A stretch of DNA of 64,000 nucleotides. It comes from Brasenia schreberi. Its lineage: Eukaryota > Streptophyta > Magnoliopsida > Nymphaeales > Cabombaceae. The notes beneath the pieces were generated by a model, which saw nothing but the letters and a program-made list of their open reading frames with translations, did not search any database and had not been told where the DNA came from. Position numbers and translations under genes: made by a program. The stretch is from positions 4,283,001 to 4,347,000 of the forward strand of contig JAYKKT010000064.1 in assembly GCA_036023115.1 (NCBI GenBank). The letters run 5' to 3'. This document shows positions 60,673 through 64,000 of this stretch, piece after piece (position 1 is the first letter of the stretch; each line of letters opens with the position of its first letter).

Positions 60673-61007
60673 TCAAACCAATGTTTAAATCTACTTCTTC
60701 ATTATAAGAATAAGATTTGAATTTAAAAAGTGAAATGTAATATTGTACTTTATATTAATCTTTACCTCCTTAACCTTCCCCTCCTCTCTCTTTATATATA
60801 TATACTCAAACTAATTATTGTTTAAATTTACTCATCTTTATTGTACAATTGATTTGAATTTAAAAGTCGAATGTATTATTATACTTCACATTATATTTAA
60901 TGCACAATCATGCATTTTTTTAAAGTTAAATTTGTACTGTTGATCGTGTTGACATATAAATCTTGCAGTATATTTAAGCATTTATGAGCTTGAATACAAA
61001 CTGCTTC

Positions 61008-61012
<5 letters not shown>

Positions 61013-61078
<66 letters not shown>

Positions 61079-61090
61079 GGGTGGGGGGGG
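61013..61090. repeat. (TA)n(GATA)n(GA)n microsatellite
   Basis: TA, GATA and GA blocks followed by a G-run. Confidence 0.95.
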
Positions 61091-61262
61091 AGAGAGATTG
61101 AATCGTGTCAACCACTAATGCTGTTTGCTCGTACTTACTGTTATTACCATTATTTTTCGAGTTATTGTCATTTTCTTTTTCTAAAAGACTTATATTTTTT
61201 AAAATTATGCTCAGCTTACCGAAAAACAATGAGTTACGTATCACAAGCATGTAATATCCAGT

Positions 61263-61264
<2 letters not shown>

Positions 61265-61337
<73 letters not shown>
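61265..61337. repeat. (CA)n(TA)n microsatellite upstream of the TPD1-like gene
   Basis: CA run then TA run ending about 140 bp before the start codon at 61479. Confidence 0.95.
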
Positions 61338-61478
61338 GCAAGACCAGATCATAGAAACCATTAGTGAGGCTTGGATGCCTTCTCTCTCTCGCTCTCTCAT
61401 ACAACCCAAAAGGAACCTCATAGAGAACGAGACAGATGACAAACCACCACTATTGAGAATTGAGGCCTTTCCACCATT

Positions 61479-62505
61479 ATGAGATCCGCCTGTGCCTTAT
61501 GCTGTATCGTGTTCTCATTCTTGGGTGCTTCTTGTTTCATAGGTATGACATAGAGAATCTCCTCTTTCTTAGTCTATCTGTAATTATTCATTAACTATTT
61601 TCATATATTGAAGCCCAGATTCTTGTTTCTCATCTTCTCCATTTTACAGATCCCCTCAGCACTCTCTCGCAGCAGGTACAATACAAGGAAACAGCAGGTC
61701 ACTCAAGAAGCAGGAAGTTAGTGACGTATGGTAAGCGCCATATACCCCCCCCCCCTTCCCCAACAGATCTTTCTTCATTGTAACTCTCTTTTGGTTGAGT
61801 GGAACATGTCTTTGTCTGTGTGTCTAGAGGGAGAGGGAGGGGGATGGAAGGAGAGATATTTTGTCTTTGGTTCAATGTACTCAAGCTCTGGTTCCAAGTT
61901 AACTTGTTTAAAAACTTCAACGTATTATGTAGTCAAAATGCTCAGTTTAAAAACATGAAATTCGCTACTTATGTATGCAGATGTATGAATTGAACGTTTA
62001 TGATCTAAAGTTTCTTTTTTCATTTTTTTGTTGAGTGCAATGTCTTTGTTCTTTTTGTCTTAGAGAGAGAGAGAGAGATCTAAATCCATGAAATTCTTCA
62101 CTTAGAGAGATCTAAATCCATGAAAGTCTTTACTTATATGTGCAGAAGTAATGTATCCCTATGATCTAAAGCCTCTTTTTTCCTCGTTCTTCATCAGATA
62201 GAATAATGTGCACGAACAGAGACATAAGCATCTCACAGATCAGAGAATCATCAACAGGGATACCGCAATACACGATACAGATCGTAAACACATGCATGTC
62301 AGGCTGTTCTCCTTCAAACATCCATCTTCACTGCGGCTGGTTCGCTTCGGCAAAGATTGTGAATCCAAGGACGTTCAAGAGAGTTTCATACGATGACTGC
62401 CTTGTCAATGGAGGCAAGCCCCTCAGAAACAGTCAAGTCATTAGGTTCACATACTCAAACTCTTTCATGTACCCTCTTCAATTCAAATCCGCTAGATTCT
62501 GCTAA
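61479..62505 (+). CDS. TPD1-like small secreted cysteine-rich protein
   Basis: TPD1 is the secreted ligand of the EMS1/EXS receptor kinase that specifies the anther tapetum; close homologues are expressed more widely. Exons: 61479-61542, 61650-61730, 62198-62505; 150 residues with both phase-1 introns in frame. MRSACALCCIVFSFLGASCF is a hydrophobic signal peptide. A short variable region with basic SRSRK follows. The conserved domain has six cysteines: MCTNRDISISQ, TGIPQYTIQIVNTCMSGC, HLHCGWFASAKIVNPRTFKR, SYDDCLVNGGKPL, FTYSNSFMYPL and the final FC. Family placement rests on the spaced motifs CGWF.SA, NPR.FKR and YDDCLVN. Whether it is the true TPD1 orthologue or a TDL1-type paralogue cannot be told here. 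Confidence 0.9.
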
Positions 62506-63085
62506 ACCACTAGCAAGAAAGAAGGTGGTGGTGGGTTCTGGCTGAGATTCATTAATCTCCAAGTTAGCCACAAAAGGCAAAGAATACCAACAAACCGTGT
62601 ATAATTTTTCGGCTTTTGACAGACCTAATAGCATGTATCAAGACACCTATGTGAGGACTCTGACCATGAAATACATATATTTATTAAGATTATTTGCTAT
62701 TTATTGCAAGAATGTCCATTTACGTGATGGAAACTCTAAGTCAAAAGCTGCCATTTTCATCATTTAGTGATTTTTAAAGAATGAGAGGATTAATGCGCTT
62801 CGCTGCTTCAGCAGACCGAGAGCTGGCAGAACTGCAGGTTTTGTTGGTGAATTGAATTATTCTTCTCTATATTTTGTTCTCTAACTTTTTTGTTCTAGAA
62901 TTGAATTGTCACGCAAGCTTACCCTTTTTGTCATGGGTGATTGAGGCAACTCGGGAGTCTGTCAGCAAGGATTAGTTGGCAGGAATCAACACATCCTTGG
63001 AACTCGAAAGAAAAGGAAAAAGTTCAGTGCTTGAATTATATATAATAAACGTTTGAACTCAAAAGGCTTTATTCCGTCGTGCCTT

Positions 63086-63092
<7 letters not shown>
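62506..63092. other. TPD1-like 3' flank, no gene seen
   Basis: Likely 3' UTR followed by AT-rich spacer. Confidence 0.5.

Positions 63093-63138
<46 letters not shown>
63093..63138. repeat. (CA)n(TA)n microsatellite
   Basis: CA run followed by a TA run. Confidence 0.95.
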
Positions 63139-63299
63139 GAAAAGTGAAAAAAGAATAATCTTTCATAAACATTTTCACCAAAGATAATTCATCTTTAAAT
63201 TTGAATTCAAGACATGAAAAATATACATGTGAATCAAATATACTTTAAACATAAGTACATCTAATTTTACTCTATGATTGAATATGATAACATCTAAGT

Positions 63300-63705
63300 G
63301 TGGTAGCATATGAACTGGTTCAAGTCCCATTCCAAGTTCTTCTGGAACCAAAGTTGCGAGCCCATAGTTTCAGTTTATCCCACACCAGCCAGATCTAATT
63401 GGCAATGACAATCATCAAGACATCCATCACAAAGTGCGGTTTTCCTTTTCTTTTCACTTTTTAAGAGGGCAACTAGTTTTAGTTAAAATTTTAGTCAGGT
63501 AGTTCGTATACTTTGTGTATCAGTTGGTTGTGTCGAGTTCTTTGAGGATGAGCATCGCGGCCATTACCGTTCTACCGTTTAATGTAGTAAACAAAGTGTC
63601 CTTTCGTAGACAGCATACTTTCTTAGCTTTGGGGTGTACAAATCGAGAAGCCCCAAAGCTCTCTCTCTCTCTAAAGTGTTTTAATTTTAATTTTAATTTT
63701 TATTA
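63300..63705. other. GGTTC-type remnant and spacer
   Basis: ACTGGTTCAAGTCCCATTCC and TCTGGAACC near 63316-63350 resemble the GGTTC-rich element pool. The rest shows no gene. Confidence 0.35.
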
Positions 63706-63707
63706 GA

Positions 63708-63838
63708 TATCCTTGTTAGCCTGATAACTACTAGTATGATACATGATAGGGCTCCGTGGAAACAAATAATTCATGTAACCAACCCCATCTAGTATGAGAA
63801 AAGGCTTAGTTGTTGTTGTATTCTTGTTAGTCTAATAC
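63708..63838 (+). mobile_element. old RTE LINE copy with diverged target-site duplication
   Basis: Contains ATACATGATAGGGCTCCGTG, then AACCAACCCCATCTAGTATG and AAAAGGCTTAGTTGTTGTTG. The flanks TATCCTTGTTAGCCTGATA and TATTCTTGTTAGTCTAATA differ by three transitions only. Confidence 0.8.
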
Positions 63839-63884
63839 ATATAAACATTTTGTTCATAATTTGCTTTAACCGTGTATTCTAGTT

Positions 63885-64000
63885 TGCCAGAGAAACAGAA
63901 CCAGGATTTGTCTTAGTCATTTGGAACCATTGGTTTGGATTCAGCTCGTTCTAAAACCGTGTATTTTTTTAATTAAAAAATAAAGAAGCGAGTAACCGAA
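63885..64000. mobile_element. GGTTC-rich element cut by the window end
   Basis: AGAACCAGG, TTTGGAACCATTGGTTTGG and TAACCGAA match the GGTTC-rich family. The right end lies outside the window. Confidence 0.35.

Noticed and set aside
60897..61442. 181-codon open frame on the minus strand
   Set aside because: Most of it is translated microsatellite (YIYIYI, VCVCVC, SLSLSL). No domain; an artefact of repeats without stops.

Overview
The window is nuclear DNA of a flowering plant. Every gene is split by AT-rich introns, the proteins are plant versions of eukaryotic housekeeping factors plus a TPD1-like signalling protein found only in land plants, and the space between genes is filled with plant-type transposon debris (RTE-clade LINE copies, tRNA-type SINEs, short terminal-inverted-repeat elements) and compound CA/TA/GA microsatellites. 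I cannot name the species. No bacterial, viral, rRNA or CRISPR feature was seen.

Layout: (1) 1-12.5 kb, + strand: the C-terminal two thirds of MSH6, a DNA mismatch-repair protein; the N-terminus lies before the window. (2) 15.9-31.1 kb, - strand: an organellar LON1-type protease spread over about 15 kb. Its LON domain and its peptidase are intact, but the P-loop exon of the ATPase is missing and the next exons are damaged. (3) 35.8-38.2 kb, + strand: a UBC32-type membrane-anchored E2 ubiquitin-conjugating enzyme of ER-associated degradation. (4) 41.1-47.4 kb, + strand: an RPAP3-like TPR co-chaperone. (5) 49.4-51.9 kb, - strand: AE7/MIP18, a cytosolic iron-sulfur assembly factor, with a minor-class (U12) intron. 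(6) 61.5-62.5 kb, + strand: a TPD1-like small secreted six-cysteine protein. MSH6 and LON1 converge, LON1 and UBC32 diverge, and RPAP3 and AE7 converge. Neighbours show no operon-like logic.

The stretches 12.5-15.9, 31.2-35.7, 38.2-41.0, 47.4-49.3 and 52.6-61.4 kb hold mainly mobile-element remnants. Highlights are RTE copies with visible target-site duplications, a U2 snRNA retropseudogene inside a Mutator-like inverted-repeat element, a hAT-like MITE and a captured RRM gene fragment in LON1 introns, a SINE-like insertion whose empty site survives in a neighbouring duplicate, and a 26-bp perfect hairpin. The strongest single observations are the LON1 gene without a Walker A exon that still has an in-frame splicing route around the damage, and the AE7 U12 intron whose only frame-preserving ends are AT-AA.
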